Position numbers and translations under genes: made by a program. This document shows, piece by piece, positions 35,354 through 44,257 of a stretch of 64,000 bases of DNA. This DNA is from Chryseobacterium wanjuense. Its GTDB lineage: Bacteria; Bacteroidota; Bacteroidia; Flavobacteriales; Weeksellaceae. Each line of letters opens with the position of its first letter. Position 1 is the first letter of the stretch. The notes below the pieces were generated by a model that worked only from the letters and a program-made list of their open reading frames with translations, had not been told where the DNA came from and searched no databases. Location: NCBI RefSeq assembly GCF_900111495.1, contig NZ_FOIU01000001.1, positions 1,798,001 through 1,862,000 of the forward strand. Direction: 5' to 3'.

Positions 35354-35596
35354 TTAATTAGCTGGCTGTATTGTCGTTGTAGTAGTTGTTGGTGCCGGTG
35401 TTGTTGGCTTTGTACCCCCACCTATATCTACACCAATAGTACCATCTCCACCGTTACCTCCATTACCACCATTACCACCGTTACCACTTACTGTTCCGGC
35501 CTGGCCTCCGTTTCCTCCTTGTCCGCCTTCTCCACCTACCCAACTGCCTAACTCTAATCTTTCTTCTAGTTCCTGAATTTTAATTTCTTTTTTCAT
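35354..35596 (-). CDS. Glycine-rich peptide precursor 3
   Basis: This 80-residue peptide has a charged leader MKKEIKIQELEERLELGSW, then a Gly-rich core (VGGEGG, GGNGGNGGNGG), then DGTIGVDIGGGTKPTTPAP and a tail TTTTTTIQPAN. It differs from precursor 2 at only 11 of 80 positions by my alignment, and the first 25 residues are identical, so the two are a recent tandem duplicate. There is no signal peptide. The conserved leader and nearby radical SAM and protease genes suggest a RiPP precursor. The site of modification is unknown; the Trp at the leader/core border and the repeated Asn are candidates. Confidence 0.75.
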   Translation of the reverse strand: MKKEIKIQELEERLELGSWVGGEGGQGGNGGQAGTVSGNGGNGGNGGNGGDGTIGVDIGGGTKPTTPAPTTTTTTIQPAN

Positions 35597-35617
35597 AGTA
35601 TTAATTAATTTAATGTA

Positions 35618-35860
35618 TTAGTTTGCTGGCTGTATTGTTGTTGTAGTTGTAGTGGGTGCCGGTGTTGATGGTTTAGGACTTCCACCTACGTCGATCCCAA
35701 TTGTTCCATCTCCTCCGCTTCCACCATTACCTCCGTTTCCGCCATTTCCGGTTTGTGTCCCGGCATTTCCGCCTTGTCCTCCGCTACCGCCTTCGCCGCC
35801 TACCCAGCTGCCTAATTCTAATCTTTCTTCTAGTTCCTGAATTTTAATTTCTTTTTTCAT
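35618..35860 (-). CDS. Glycine-rich peptide precursor 2
   Basis: This 80-residue peptide is a near copy of precursor 3, with the same leader (MKKEIKIQELEERLELGSW) and the same tail (TTTTTTIQPAN). The core differs mainly in Gln/Asn/Ser exchanges (GGSGGQGGNAGTQTG). Such variation confined to the core while the leader stays fixed is characteristic of RiPP precursor families. It lies 21 bases from precursor 3 and 41 bases from precursor 1 in one transcript. Confidence 0.75.
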   Translation of the reverse strand: MKKEIKIQELEERLELGSWVGGEGGSGGQGGNAGTQTGNGGNGGNGGSGGDGTIGIDVGGSPKPSTPAPTTTTTTIQPAN

Positions 35861-35901
35861 AGTAATTAATTTAAATTATTAGTTAATAATATGTTTTGTA
35901 A

Positions 35902-36177
35902 TTATATTGATCTGATTATGTTGGCGGGTTGTATTGTTGTAGTTGTCGTGGTTGTAGATGTTCCAATGGTGCCGTTTCCGCCGTTTCCGCCGCTTCCGCC
36001 ATCTCCACCGGTATTCGGCCCGTCTCCGCAGTTACAGCCGTCATTATGACAGCAGCCGTTTCCACCATTTCCGCCGCTGCCACCATCACCTCCAACCCAG
36101 CTGCCTAGCTCTAGTCTTTCTTCAAGTTCTTCAATGTTGAACTCATTTGTTTTTTCCAAAGAATCTGGTTTTTTCAT
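35902..36177 (-). CDS. Glycine-rich, cysteine-containing peptide precursor 1
   Basis: The 91-residue peptide is first in the operon. Its leader is longer and different at the start (MKKPDSLEKTNEFNI) but joins the common block EELEERLELGSWVGG. The core has a unique cysteine cluster GCCHNDGCNCGDG between GGN/GGS repeats. The tail is TTTTTTTIQPAN with an additional IIRSI. The CC-x4-C-x-C spacing could support disulfides, thioether links or metal binding. It starts about 30 bases after a predicted promoter. Confidence 0.75.
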   Translation of the reverse strand: MKKPDSLEKTNEFNIEELEERLELGSWVGGDGGSGGNGGNGCCHNDGCNCGDGPNTGGDGGSGGNGGNGTIGTSTTTTTTTIQPANIIRSI

Positions 36178-36212
36178 ATTAATTTTGTTTAATGATTTAA
36201 TTAGTTTAATAA

Positions 36213-36243
36213 CAAAAATATAAATATTTACCTAATAACAAAA
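36213..36243 (-). promoter_or_regulatory. Predicted promoter of the glycine-rich peptide operon
   Basis: On the minus strand TTTTG (36239-36243) and TATTTTTG (36213-36220) are 18 bases apart, in good agreement with the Bacteroidota -33 TTTG and -7 TAnnTTTG elements. Transcription would start roughly 30 bases before the precursor 1 ATG. The rest of the spacer 36178-36524 is extremely A/T-rich, and I see no gene in it. Confidence 0.5.
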
Positions 36244-36524
36244 TAAATTGATAAAAATTTTCACATAACATTAAACATAAAACATTTAATAATATTCATT
36301 AAAAGTCTGGTATTTTTTTTAATATTTCAACACTTTATGAATTATCTATCAAGTTTATGCATTTTAGTTTTGTAAAATTTCAAAATTCATTAATAAAAAA
36401 ATTTAAAAAATATTTATTTACATTTTATTGATGTAGTATAAATTTCTTTGAATTGCTGTTTTTTCTAATTTAAAGGCGCAAAATTTTTATTTTAATATTT
36501 AAAATCATTAACATCAATTAAAAG

Positions 36525-39500
36525 TCATTTCAGTGTATTTTTCTCCCATTTCTTCTTTTCTGTAATATAGTAAACCAACGGCACCACAATCAGTGTAAGC
36601 AAGGTTGAAACAATCGCTCCGAACACCAGTGAAATGGCCAGTCCCTGAAAAATAGGATCAAAAAGGATAATGACGGCTCCAATTACTACTGCTCCTGTTG
36701 TCAATAAAATCGGGGTTGTTCTTACTGCTCCCGCTTCAATAATGGCTTGTTTCAGAGGAATACCTTCCTTTAGACGAATTTCTATAAAGTCGATCAAAAG
36801 AACGGAATTTCTTACCATTACACCTGCAAGAGCAATCATTCCGATAAAAGATGTTGCTGTGAAGAATGCGCCTAACAACCAGTGTCCCAATACAATTCCA
36901 ATGAGTGAAAGAGGAATCGCAACCATCATGACAATCGGTGTTTTAAAATTCTGAAACCATCCGACAATCAGCATATAAATAATAATGATAACAACAGCGA
37001 AAGCGGTTCCCAGATCACGGAAAACTTCCAGCGTAATCTGCCATTCTCCGTCCCATTTCACGGTATAATTGCTTTCATCTTCAGGCTGATTCATATACAA
37101 TTCGTTCATCGAATAACCATTTGGAAGCTGGATTTTTTTAAGCTTTTCCTCCATTCCAAGAATGGCGTAAGCCGGACTTTCAAGTTTTCCTGCCATATCA
37201 GCAAGAACATACACTACTCTCTTTTGGTCTTTTCTGTAAATGGTTTTATCCAGTTCTTTTTCTTCTACTTTTACAAGGTCACCTGCTGGAACCATCCCCA
37301 TCTGTCCTTTGATTTTTAATCCTGTAATCTCCTGAATATTCGTCTTATCAGCATTTTTCAGTTTCATGACAATATCCACAGGATCGTTGGATTTTTCGTC
37401 GTACAGATTTCCAATCGGATACTCGCCCATCAGATAGGTCATATTTCCTACAATCTGCTGTGGTGCAACCCCGTTCAGCATTGCTTTTTCTTTATCAGGA
37501 ACGAGCTTGAATTCTTTCTGCGGCGCTTCTACCATCCAGTCAATATCAACTACATCATCGGTTTTCTTCAGAATATCTTCAACCTGTTTGGCTACTTTTA
37601 TCTGCCCTTTATAATCAGGTCCGTAGATTTCTGCTACAATCGTTGAAAGAACAGGCGGTCCCGGCGGAACTTCCACTATTTTTACATTAGCTCCGTATTT
37701 TGCAGCTATTTTCTGAATTTCAGGACGGATATTCTTGGCAACATCGTGGCTCTGCGCATCACGGTCTTCTTTATGTAGAAGGTTCACCTGAATATCAGCA
37801 GTATTGCTGTTTCCACGCATATCATAATGACGAACCAATCCGTTAAATGTAATCGGAGCCGAAGAGCCAATATAGTTCTGGTAATTCACCACTTCCGGAA
37901 CGGTTTTCAGGTATTGTGCAATATCCTGCGTAACAGCCGAAGTTCTTTCCAGCGTTGTTCCTTCCGGCATATCGATCACCACCTGAATTTCATTTTTATT
38001 ATCAAAAGGAAGCATTTTTACAGCCACCCATTTGGTGAAAAATGCAACTATGGAAATCAGCAGCAAAACAACCGTAATCGCCATCATCGTCCATCTTTTT
38101 GATTTTGAATCTAAAAGCGGCTGTTCAATTTTCTTGTAGATCTTATAAATCCTGCCAGTTTCCAGCCCCTGCTCTTCTTGATGATGTTGCTCATCTTTTA
38201 CCTTTAATAAATGATACCCTAGATACGGCGTAACCGTTAATGCCACAAAAAGTGAAAGCAGCATCGCAATAGAAGCCCCGATCGGCATCGGCGACATATA
38301 AGGTCCCATCATCCCACTTACAAAAGCCATTGGCAGAATCGCCGCAATTACCGTAAATGTTGCTAAAATTGTAGGATTTCCCACTTCATTAATGGCATAA
38401 ATTGCCGCCTGTTTAAACGGCAGCTTTTTCATATGAAAATGCCTGTGCATATTTTCAGCGATAATAATGCTGTCATCCACCACAATCCCTACCACAAAAA
38501 CCAATGCAAAAAGCGTAATCCTGTTGAGCGTATATCCTAAAATATAATAACTGAATAAGGTTAAAGCAAAGGTCAACGGGACAGAAAAGAAAACAACCAA
38601 ACCGCCTCTCCATCCCATTGCCAGCATTACCAGAAGGGTTACCGCAAGAATTGCAACGCCAAGGTGCATCAATAATTCTGAAACTTTGTGGGAAGCAGTT
38701 TCTCCGTAATTTCTGGTGACTTCTACATGTACATCATTTGGAACCAGATTCTTCTTAAGTTCTTCCACTTTCGTAAGAATTTGTTCAGAGATTTTCATGG
38801 CATCAGCGCCTTTTACCTTGGAAACCGAAACGGTAACCGCAGGATATTCTGATTTAAATTTTTTACCGTTTTCTACCGCATTTCCATATCCGAAGCTTAC
38901 ATAATTGGCAGGATCAGAAGCACCATCTTTGATAGCAGCTACCTGTTTCAGATACACCGGCATATTCTGTGAAGTCCCGATAACGAGGTTTTCCACATTT
39001 TCAGCAGAGTTCAGAAATTGCCCTGTTGTCAAAAGATATTCCGAATCGCCTGAATCAAATTTCCCGGATTGGGAACTTCCGTTATTGGCCTGAATCATCT
39101 GCATTACAGAAAGTGGGTCTACATTCAGTTCAGCCATTTTATCTTTATCTAAAATCACCTGCAGCTGGCGGTTTCTTCCTCCGATTGTTTTGGTGAGGGA
39201 AACATCTTTTATTTTTTTGATTTCAGAAGATAATTCCTCTCCTATCTGGCGGAGCTGAAAATCATTATAATTGGGATTATCACTCCACAAAGTCAGTCCG
39301 AGCATTGGGACATCATCAATGGAACGGGTTTTCACCATCGGTTCCATTACGCCTTTCGGAAAGATATTCTTGTTCTTCATTAGCTCATCATAAAGCTTTA
39401 CATAAGAACGTTCCGTGTCTTCTCCTACATAAAACTGAACGATAATCATGGCCTGTCCGTTCATTGCCATCGAGTGAATGTGTTCTACCCCTTTGATATT

Positions 39501-39731
39501 GGAAATAATTTTTTCCAGAGGTTTTACCACACGACTTTCCACTTCTTTGGGGCTAGCTCCGGGATAACCGACCATTACATCCGCCATTGGGATGATAATC
39601 TGCGGTTCTTCTTCTCTTGGTATTAATGTGGAACTGTATACTCCGATAATCATTAAACCCACCATCAACAGAATAGTTAATTTTGAATTGATGAAAAATT
39701 CTGCGATACGTCCTGCGAATCCTTTTTCCAT
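36525..39731 (-). CDS. RND efflux transporter permease (inner-membrane pump)
   Basis: The start MEKGFAGRIAEFFINSKL at 39731 fits RND proteins; the longer frame adds unlikely residues. The 1068-residue protein has 12 predicted helices with two large periplasmic loops. The transmembrane-4 proton-relay motif GIVVDDSIIIAE is present. Further conserved segments are STLIPREEEPQI, PGASPKEVE and GVMVRNSVLLIDF. It should export drugs, metals or metabolites together with the adaptor and TolC-like proteins encoded upstream on the same strand. No histidine/methionine pattern clearly marks a metal exporter, so the substrate is open. Confidence 0.93.
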   Translation of the reverse strand: MEKGFAGRIAEFFINSKLTILLMVGLMIIGVYSSTLIPREEEPQIIIPMADVMVGYPGASPKEVESRVVKPLEKIISNIKGVEHIHSMAMNGQAMIIVQFYVGEDTERSYVKLYDELMKNKNIFPKGVMEPMVKTRSIDDVPMLGLTLWSDNPNYNDFQLRQIGEELSSEIKKIKDVSLTKTIGGRNRQLQVILDKDKMAELNVDPLSVMQMIQANNGSSQSGKFDSGDSEYLLTTGQFLNSAENVENLVIGTSQNMPVYLKQVAAIKDGASDPANYVSFGYGNAVENGKKFKSEYPAVTVSVSKVKGADAMKISEQILTKVEELKKNLVPNDVHVEVTRNYGETASHKVSELLMHLGVAILAVTLLVMLAMGWRGGLVVFFSVPLTFALTLFSYYILGYTLNRITLFALVFVVGIVVDDSIIIAENMHRHFHMKKLPFKQAAIYAINEVGNPTILATFTVIAAILPMAFVSGMMGPYMSPMPIGASIAMLLSLFVALTVTPYLGYHLLKVKDEQHHQEEQGLETGRIYKIYKKIEQPLLDSKSKRWTMMAITVVLLLISIVAFFTKWVAVKMLPFDNKNEIQVVIDMPEGTTLERTSAVTQDIAQYLKTVPEVVNYQNYIGSSAPITFNGLVRHYDMRGNSNTADIQVNLLHKEDRDAQSHDVAKNIRPEIQKIAAKYGANVKIVEVPPGPPVLSTIVAEIYGPDYKGQIKVAKQVEDILKKTDDVVDIDWMVEAPQKEFKLVPDKEKAMLNGVAPQQIVGNMTYLMGEYPIGNLYDEKSNDPVDIVMKLKNADKTNIQEITGLKIKGQMGMVPAGDLVKVEEKELDKTIYRKDQKRVVYVLADMAGKLESPAYAILGMEEKLKKIQLPNGYSMNELYMNQPEDESNYTVKWDGEWQITLEVFRDLGTAFAVVIIIIYMLIVGWFQNFKTPIVMMVAIPLSLIGIVLGHWLLGAFFTATSFIGMIALAGVMVRNSVLLIDFIEIRLKEGIPLKQAIIEAGAVRTTPILLTTGAVVIGAVIILFDPIFQGLAISLVFGAIVSTLLTLIVVPLVYYITEKKKWEKNTLK

Positions 39732-39821
39732 AAAAAATATTTTTTTAATGTAACAATGAACCAATCTAACAGTGTAACAATGATTTTCATTGGTAAATTG
39801 CTACACTGATATATTGTTACA

Positions 39822-40910
39822 CTATTTTACCTGAACTTTTGCTCCGTTATACAATTTTCCTGTTGAAGAAACGATGTACGATTCTTTTGAACTTAAGCCT
39901 GACAGGATTTCAATCTGATCTCCAATTGTTTTCCCTGTCTTCAGCCATCTTAAAATGGCCGTATTTTGTGAGCTTACCACATAAACACCTGTAAGCTGGC
40001 CGTTTTCCACCAAAGCAGTTTTAGGAATCATCATACTTTCCTGGAAATTCTGATTGATTTTTCCTGATGCTTTGAAAGGAAACTGTACGTTGACAAACAT
40101 TCCCGGAAGTAGATCCGAAGCATTATGAATATTGATTTTCACCATATACTGCCCGCCAGTATTCGCTGCCGATTTGCTGATTTCCGACACCGTTCCTGAA
40201 ACAGTTCTGTTCATCGATTTTAAAGTGACATCAACAGGCATTCCGTTGGAAATCATGGCGATATTCTGCTCGGAAACCAGAACCTGTGCCTGTAAAGACG
40301 ATGCTGATTCTATCGTAAGTAAAGGCATTCCGGGACTTGCCATATCACCCTGTTCTGCAAATTTTTCCGTAATAGTTCCGGAAATAGGAGCTGTAACATG
40401 GGTATAACGATATTGTGCATTGACTTCATTTTTCATCTGCTGTGCGGCCTGCAATCCTGCCTGTGCCATTTCGTAACGGGCTCTCATATCGTCAAGCTCT
40501 TTCTGTGATGCACTTTGGGATTTATAAAGATTTTGGAATCTTTCATAATCTTTTTTGGCAATATTATAGCTGGCCTGCGCCTGGGAGATCTGTGCAGAAG
40601 CCTGTCCGCCTTTTGCCTGAATATCTGCTGCGTTGATGCTTACCAAAAGTTGACCTGCACTTACGTTTTGTCCCACTTCTGCCTTCATGGATGTGATATA
40701 TCCCATCATTCGGGTAGAAACATTGACTGAATTTTTGGCAACCAGTTTTCCGCTTGCTGTAGCGGATGAGCCTTCTGAACCTGCTGTCGTACGGCTTACT
40801 GTGACTGCAATTGGCGCATCGGAATTCTGAGCGGATTTTTTTTCGTCTGAGGAACAGCTTCCCATCAGAATCGCACTGAGAATCAAGGTTGAATAAAGGT
40901 ATGTTTTCAT
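39822..40910 (-). CDS. RND efflux periplasmic adaptor lipoprotein (membrane fusion protein)
   Basis: The 362-residue protein begins with a lipoprotein signal (ILMGSCSSDEKK). A biotinyl-lipoyl-like domain follows (GYITSMKAEVGQNVSAGQLL), then an alpha-hairpin (QISQAQASYNIAKKDYERFQ) and the matching second half APISGTITEKFAEQGDMASP. It ends with barrel domains. It links the RND pump to the TolC-like channel. The pump gene follows after 90 bases, and the TolC-like gene is 237 bases upstream with a repeat element in between. Confidence 0.93.
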   Translation of the reverse strand: MKTYLYSTLILSAILMGSCSSDEKKSAQNSDAPIAVTVSRTTAGSEGSSATASGKLVAKNSVNVSTRMMGYITSMKAEVGQNVSAGQLLVSINAADIQAKGGQASAQISQAQASYNIAKKDYERFQNLYKSQSASQKELDDMRARYEMAQAGLQAAQQMKNEVNAQYRYTHVTAPISGTITEKFAEQGDMASPGMPLLTIESASSLQAQVLVSEQNIAMISNGMPVDVTLKSMNRTVSGTVSEISKSAANTGGQYMVKINIHNASDLLPGMFVNVQFPFKASGKINQNFQESMMIPKTALVENGQLTGVYVVSSQNTAILRWLKTGKTIGDQIEILSGLSSKESYIVSSTGKLYNGAKVQVK

Positions 40911-41048
40911 TATTAAATTTTTTCTTTTTATTTGTTTCCACAGTTTTCACCTGCGATGATTGTTGCTAAACTCTTTAGATTATTTTTTTTCAAACCCTAT
41001 AGGTTTTTTGGCGGAATATGATCATTAGCCCCGATGGGAACGGCATCC

Positions 41049-41114
41049 TTTTTTGTTATTGCGATTGACTGAAAGTTTAAGGGATTGCTTCACTTTGTTC
41101 GCAATGACAAAAAA
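41049..41114. repeat. Intergenic repeat with 16-base inverted arms (GCAATGAC type)
   Basis: TTTTTTGTTATTGCGA (41049-41064) and TCGCAATGACAAAAAA (41099-41114) match at 15 of 16 positions as inverted repeats. The loop contains GGGATTGCTTCACTTTGTTC. Strings like ATTGCTTC...GCAATGAC are familiar as dispersed intergenic repeats in many bacterial genomes, including flavobacteria. An upstream CCTATAGG string at about 40996 may belong to the same element. Confidence 0.55.
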
Positions 41115-41147
41115 GATACAGTGGACAGCGGGAATTGCTCCTAAAAA

Positions 41148-42455
41148 TTATTTTTCTAAAAACTGCTGATATTCCCAAGCTACATTATACTCGAAAACAG
41201 CCTGCTGGTACTCAAGTTCTTTTTGGGACATCAGAGTCTCTGCAGAAAGCAAGTCGGCCGATTTTTCCAAGCCCTGATCATAACGGTTTTTACGAATTCT
41301 GTATGCTTCCTTACTCTGTTCCCAGGCTTGTTTTGTGAAATTTACCTTAGAGATGGCATCTTCAATCTGTCGGCTGGCTTTATTAAGTTCCAGTTGGCTT
41401 TGTTTGGAATACTGTTCGATTTCGGTCTGTGCTTTTGAACGCTCTGCTTTGTATTTTTCCTGTTCACTTTTTGATTTAAGCCCGTCAAAGACATTCCAGG
41501 AAAGCTGAATTCCTGCTAAGTATCCGTTGGCATTGAACTGTGCCACTTTATGGTCATACATTTCAAAGCTTCCGAACGCATTGAGCTTGGGAAGAAATTT
41601 TGCTTTTGATGATTTTATCAACCAATCGTAAGCTTCAAGTGATTTGTAGTAAGCCTGCAAATCTTTACGGTTCTGATTGAGCCTGGTTTCAGAATTTGAA
41701 ATGCCTTCTGTGTATTCCAGGCTTTCTGTGGGTTTCAGAATTTTGTTTTCTGAGTTTTCATCCAAAAGAAAGTATACGTAATCGGAAGCGTTTCTGATGT
41801 TGGATTTTGCCGTCTGAATCTGACTTTCTATCTCACTGATGCGCACATCCATATACAGAACTTCAGATTTCTGGATCATTCCGTTTTTGTAATAGTTGTC
41901 GATGACTTTTTTGTTGGCGAGGGTTGTTTGCTTTGCGTTTTCTAGAGTTTCAAGCATTTTATACGCCAGCTGAAGCATCATATACGATTTTTTCAGCTCA
42001 AACTGAACATATTCTTTGGTTCTTTCCGTTTTGATGTTCAGAACATCTGCTTTTACCTGTCCTGCCTTTTTCTGATACACCGCATCCATATTGATGATCG
42101 GCTGCTGCACTTCTATTTTTGTTGCAAAATTGGAGATACTTTTCGGATTGTTCAGATGATCAGGATTAAAATCCATCATCGTTATTCTTTCCTGATTGAG
42201 CTTTGAACCGAATGCATACAACGGATTATTCGTGTTGGAAAAAGTGTATGATGCATTCACATTCGGCAGGTACATTGCTCTGGTTGCCAAAAGTTCGGCT
42301 TTGGCAAGCTCGGCCTCCTTTTTTACCATTTTTACCTGAAGATTATTATCAATAAGTTTATTTTCCAGATCCGCTTTGGAAATAGGAATAATCTCCTGTG
42401 AAAAAGCTTCGGAATATGCTGTGAATAATAAAATAAGTATGGTTATTTTTCTCAT
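41148..42455 (-). CDS. TolC-family outer-membrane efflux protein
   Basis: The 435-residue protein has a signal peptide (ITILILLFTAYSEAFSQ) and the repeated long helices and strands of TolC. Examples are ANLQVKMVKKEAELAKAELL-like DNNLQVKMVKKEAELAKA and its internal counterpart RSKAQTEIEQYSKQSQLELN. It ends QAVFEYNVAWEYQQFLEK. It is the first gene of the TolC-adaptor-RND operon and forms the outer-membrane exit duct. A terminator of the preceding gene lies in the 199-base upstream spacer. Confidence 0.92.
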   Translation of the reverse strand: MRKITILILLFTAYSEAFSQEIIPISKADLENKLIDNNLQVKMVKKEAELAKAELLATRAMYLPNVNASYTFSNTNNPLYAFGSKLNQERITMMDFNPDHLNNPKSISNFATKIEVQQPIINMDAVYQKKAGQVKADVLNIKTERTKEYVQFELKKSYMMLQLAYKMLETLENAKQTTLANKKVIDNYYKNGMIQKSEVLYMDVRISEIESQIQTAKSNIRNASDYVYFLLDENSENKILKPTESLEYTEGISNSETRLNQNRKDLQAYYKSLEAYDWLIKSSKAKFLPKLNAFGSFEMYDHKVAQFNANGYLAGIQLSWNVFDGLKSKSEQEKYKAERSKAQTEIEQYSKQSQLELNKASRQIEDAISKVNFTKQAWEQSKEAYRIRKNRYDQGLEKSADLLSAETLMSQKELEYQQAVFEYNVAWEYQQFLEK

Positions 42456-42541
42456 TTCTCTAATTTTAAAGCAAAATTAGATGGATGGAATCTCTTGTAC
42501 AGTAACCTTTATCACATAAGGGGATTTTTCTAAAAAAACAT

Positions 42542-42564
42542 AAAAAACCGCCTGCAGAGGCGGT
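42542..42564 (-). terminator. Terminator after the P460-domain gene
   Basis: ACCGCCT (42547-42553), loop GCAG and AGGCGGT (42558-42564) form a G/C-rich stem. On the minus strand it is followed by six T residues. It lies about 90 bases after the stop codon of the P460 gene. Confidence 0.8.
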
Positions 42565-42654
42565 AATAATATAAAGTAATTTCAAAACAAATGACTGTTA
42601 AGCATTATGAAAAACCTCAATGTGCACATTCATGGGAGTTACTTTTATCTCCTA

Positions 42655-43125
42655 TTATGGTGAGACTGCCATTTTCTGTGAAATAATAAAGTCTTTCCTT
42701 GAATCCTTATCGGCTATGTTTCCTGTAATCCGCTTTAAAGGTTTACCTTGATATTTTTCATAAATCACACCGGAATCATTAAAAACAATTCTTTCCACGG
42801 AGTAAATACTTTTAGGAATATTTCCTCCCAACCAGACCTCATCAGGCTTTTGTTTCCAGGTCACTTCGTAAAGAACCGTACCGGGAGGGTAGTTTGCACC
42901 TGTGTTTTTCTGAGCGTAATTAAAAGCGATCTCATTTCCATACAAAGTTGACATAGTACCTTCTTTCGGCTGGACTGATGATGTAATTGCATTCATCAGT
43001 AAAGGATTTTCAGGCAATTCATCATTTTGCTGTACAGATGCCGGAATGTTTAGTGTTCCCGTCTTTTTTTGACCGCAAGAAACTATTATGACGGATATAA
43101 ATACCAATTTCAAAAGTGTTTTCAT
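42655..43125 (-). CDS. Cytochrome P460-domain lipoprotein
   Basis: The 156-residue protein has a lipoprotein signal ending VIIVSCGQKK. One small domain follows, with STLYGNEIAFNYA, PPGTVLYEVTWKQKPDE and SVERIVFNDSGVIYEKYQGK. The pattern of the first two matches the P460-like domain in the neighbouring larger gene (FGNDIAVKA, WPDGTVFAKTAWKQ). There is no CxxCH haem motif, so it may not hold covalent haem. It overlaps the upstream gene by 4 bases (ATGA), meaning the two proteins are made together and may act as partners in the periplasm. Confidence 0.7.
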   Translation of the reverse strand: MKTLLKLVFISVIIVSCGQKKTGTLNIPASVQQNDELPENPLLMNAITSSVQPKEGTMSTLYGNEIAFNYAQKNTGANYPPGTVLYEVTWKQKPDEVWLGGNIPKSIYSVERIVFNDSGVIYEKYQGKPLKRITGNIADKDSRKDFIISQKMAVSP

Positions 43126-44090
43126 TGTTTCTTAATTTTTGTAAGTTGAGAAATCAAGTATAAAGGTGAAGTAAAAACATAATCCCGATTCGTCATCGGC
43201 TTGTGGCATTCAATACATTCATTATCAAAGTCATGTGTTTCTCCATAAGGCTTAAGATCATTTCCCTTCCATCTTCCCCATCCCCATCCTTTAGTCTTTT
43301 TATACTTTTCTGCATCTTTTACCATAAATTCGACCTGAAGAAATTCACCTGTTGAAATACTACCATCCTGCTTTATCAATTGTTTCCAGGCTGTTTTTGC
43401 GAAAACCGTTCCATCTGGCCATGGATTTGTGTTTTTATTCCGGATCGCCTTTACGGCAATATCATTTCCGAAAATAATGCGCATGGTTCCGTTATCAAAA
43501 CGATCTGTCGTACTGACGGCTTTCCAGTTTCTGTAATCAGGAATATAATTGAGTCCGTTCGGTGAAGGTTTTACAGCAGATTTCTTTAATTCTCCTTTAA
43601 TCCATAAATTATACTGCTGCTCTGCAGACTGTAGTTGCAGATTTTCTGCAGGTTTTCTTGGGGAAAGTGACAGTACATACTTTTTAAGAATTTCAATCTG
43701 TTTATCATCTAATTTTGCAGACGAATGTACCGCCGAGTAGCTCGGGATTGGCATTTCGCCGGAGAGAATTTTATTCATAGAGTAATACATTGTTGAAATC
43801 CTCTGTGCCTTCGGCCATGTATTCCATTTTGAAAAATCCAGTGCCTCCCTGCCCTCTTTGATGTGAGAGTTGACCAAAAAATTAGCCGGAGTAATTTTAT
43901 CATACCATCGAAGGTGGGTTTCCGAAGAATGGCAATCAAAACATGAAGTCCTCAAAATGGTATTAACATCTTGGGGGACATTCATAAGGTTGGGAGTATT
44001 CGTTCCATGATCAATTTTTTCAGGACTAAAAAACTGTAATCCGATAAATATCCCAAACAAAACCAAGACAAATATATTCTTATTTTTCAT
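43122..44090 (-). CDS. Haem-binding-domain and cytochrome P460-domain protein
   Basis: The 322-residue protein has an N-terminal membrane anchor (FVLVLFGIFIGLQFF). A Bacteroidota-type haem-binding domain follows with CFDCHSSE (near residue 52) and HIKEGREALDFSKWNTW. The C-terminal P460-like domain contains FGNDIAVKA, WGWGRWKGNDLKPYG and a second haem motif CIECHKP. It is probably a periplasmic di-haem electron-transfer or peroxide/NO-related protein. It is divergent from a membrane LytTR regulator, which may control it. Confidence 0.8.
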   Translation of the reverse strand: MKNKNIFVLVLFGIFIGLQFFSPEKIDHGTNTPNLMNVPQDVNTILRTSCFDCHSSETHLRWYDKITPANFLVNSHIKEGREALDFSKWNTWPKAQRISTMYYSMNKILSGEMPIPSYSAVHSSAKLDDKQIEILKKYVLSLSPRKPAENLQLQSAEQQYNLWIKGELKKSAVKPSPNGLNYIPDYRNWKAVSTTDRFDNGTMRIIFGNDIAVKAIRNKNTNPWPDGTVFAKTAWKQLIKQDGSISTGEFLQVEFMVKDAEKYKKTKGWGWGRWKGNDLKPYGETHDFDNECIECHKPMTNRDYVFTSPLYLISQLTKIKKQ

Positions 44091-44257
44091 AAAAGAATGA
44101 GTTTAAAGCTTATTGCAAAACTTCTCCAAAAGTAATCACTTTCAATGTTTTAGCGATTAAATTTAAGTCTAAAACGGAAAAAAATGATCTTAAAAGCGAA
44201 TATTTTGTTCTGAATAATTTTCTATTTTTGACAGAAATAACCCCTTTCACTCTTTCT

